This document shows positions 6,727-7,110 of a DNA stretch of 7,110 nt, in pieces. The notes under the pieces are model-generated. The model worked only from the letters and a program-made list of their open reading frames with translations. It ran no database searches and was not told the origin of the DNA. The translations under genes and the position numbers were made by a program. The stretch comes from UBA7662 sp041688385. GTDB lineage: Bacteria > Bacteroidota > Bacteroidia > UBA7662. Where the stretch lies: contig JBDNIH010000199.1 of the NCBI GenBank assembly GCA_041688385.1, positions 1 to 7,110 on the forward strand, given 5' to 3'. Numbering within the stretch: the stretch's first letter is position 1; each line of letters starts with the position of its first letter.

Positions 6727-7110
6727 TCAGGCTAAATAACTTTTCCAGGCATGGAAAAGGATGTAGAAGGGAACTTCTGTACGGTTCAATACGCAGCGTG
6801 CCAGCTGCCCAATTTGCCTGTGTGTTAGGCTGGTCGACTGAAAGGCGAAATCACCGAGGCTGTGGCCATCGGAGTCGTCAACGTCTTCTTTTTCCGTATT
6901 ATTTGTCTCTTCCGGCTTCTCTAAAGGGGTCTTGTCAGGAAAAGAAGTGGCAGCGGGATGGTAAGTAGCGGCATCAAAAAGGCCGACAGATAGCACATCT
7001 GTCTTATCGCTGTAGGCGTTTTGGGTGGGTAGGCTGTTTTCGGTATTGGCAGCAAAAGCGCTGCTTGCCAGTGGAAACGCCCATATTAAGCACAATACAA
7101 ACCACAAGCT
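6727..7110 (-). CDS. Small secreted protein of unknown function (5' end cut by the window)
   Basis: The frame runs from the right edge to a TGA at 6727-6729, about 127 codons. The leftmost possible start in the window is a TTG at 7105-7107, but the frame is open to the edge, so the true start probably lies just outside. Counting from that TTG, residues 1-19 are a hydrophobic signal sequence ending in AFA, with likely cleavage before Ala20. Residues ~20-90 are polar and probably disordered, with an acidic stretch (KPEETNNTEKEDVDDSD, 64-80). The last ~30 residues form a denser segment, THRQIGQLARCVLNRTEVPF, ending in YILFHAWKSYLA, which looks like the conserved core. I recognise no named domain. 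Same orientation and position just before the adaptor gene suggest co-transcription or a shared role in the envelope, but the 125-bp gap with dyads could also separate two units. Confidence 0.7.
   Translation of the reverse strand, partial: SLWFVLCLIWAFPLASSAFAANTENSLPTQNAYSDKTDVLSVGLFDAATYHPAATSFPDKTPLEKPEETNNTEKEDVDDSDGHSLGDFAFQSTSLTHRQIGQLARCVLNRTEVPFYILFHAWKSYLA
6740..6759 (-). repeat. Perfect 8-bp hairpin inside the 3' end of the small secreted-protein gene
   Basis: CTTTTCCA (6740-6747) and TGGAAAAG (6752-6759) pair perfectly across a four-base loop. On the minus strand the hairpin covers the codons for the FHAWK part of the protein tail, ten bases before its stop codon. A six-T run (6721-6726 on the minus strand) begins 13 bases after the stem, right after the TGA. 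That spacing is too long for a classic intrinsic terminator, though it could still weaken read-through into the pump operon. Confidence 0.35.

Noticed and set aside
1..7110. CRISPR arrays, tRNA/rRNA genes, insertion sequences
   Set aside because: No regularly spaced direct repeats, tRNA-like cloverleaf or T-loop sequences, transposase motifs or terminal inverted repeats were seen on either strand.

Overview
The window most likely comes from a member of the Bacteroidota. Three things point there: the tripartite pump proteins have the sequence flavour of that phylum (a short lipoprotein adaptor, a NodT-type outer-membrane factor ending in a GGGW motif, and an AcrB-type pump with a GRGSNAG porter loop); the start codons lack clear Shine-Dalgarno sequences; and the spacers are AT-rich between moderately GC-rich genes. 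The genus cannot be told from the sequence alone.

Layout, right to left, since every confident gene lies on the minus strand. At the right edge is the 3' part of a small secreted protein of unknown function, cut by the window end. A 125-bp spacer with several inverted repeats follows. Then comes a compact three-gene RND efflux operon: the periplasmic adaptor lipoprotein (start reset to 6601), the 1082-residue inner-membrane proton/drug antiporter (24 bp further on), and the outer-membrane factor, whose start overlaps the end of the pump gene. Next, 73 bp downstream, is a small DUF1905 / YdeI-OmdA-like protein. The last ~200 bases (about 56-257) hold no convincing gene, only weak hairpins. The first 55 bases may be the tail of a plus-strand gene running toward the operon.

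The adaptor, pump and outer-membrane factor should form one continuous channel from inner membrane to outside, driven by the proton motive force. All the proton-relay residues of the pump are present, so it looks functional. Its substrate cannot be told: it is of the HAE1 (hydrophobic/amphiphilic, multidrug) type, not the metal type. No regulator gene lies in the window.

I found no new multi-gene system. The points most worth a second look are the small secreted protein upstream of the pump, the cluster of dyads between it and the adaptor gene, and the clearly lower GC content of the outer-membrane-factor gene compared with its operon partners.
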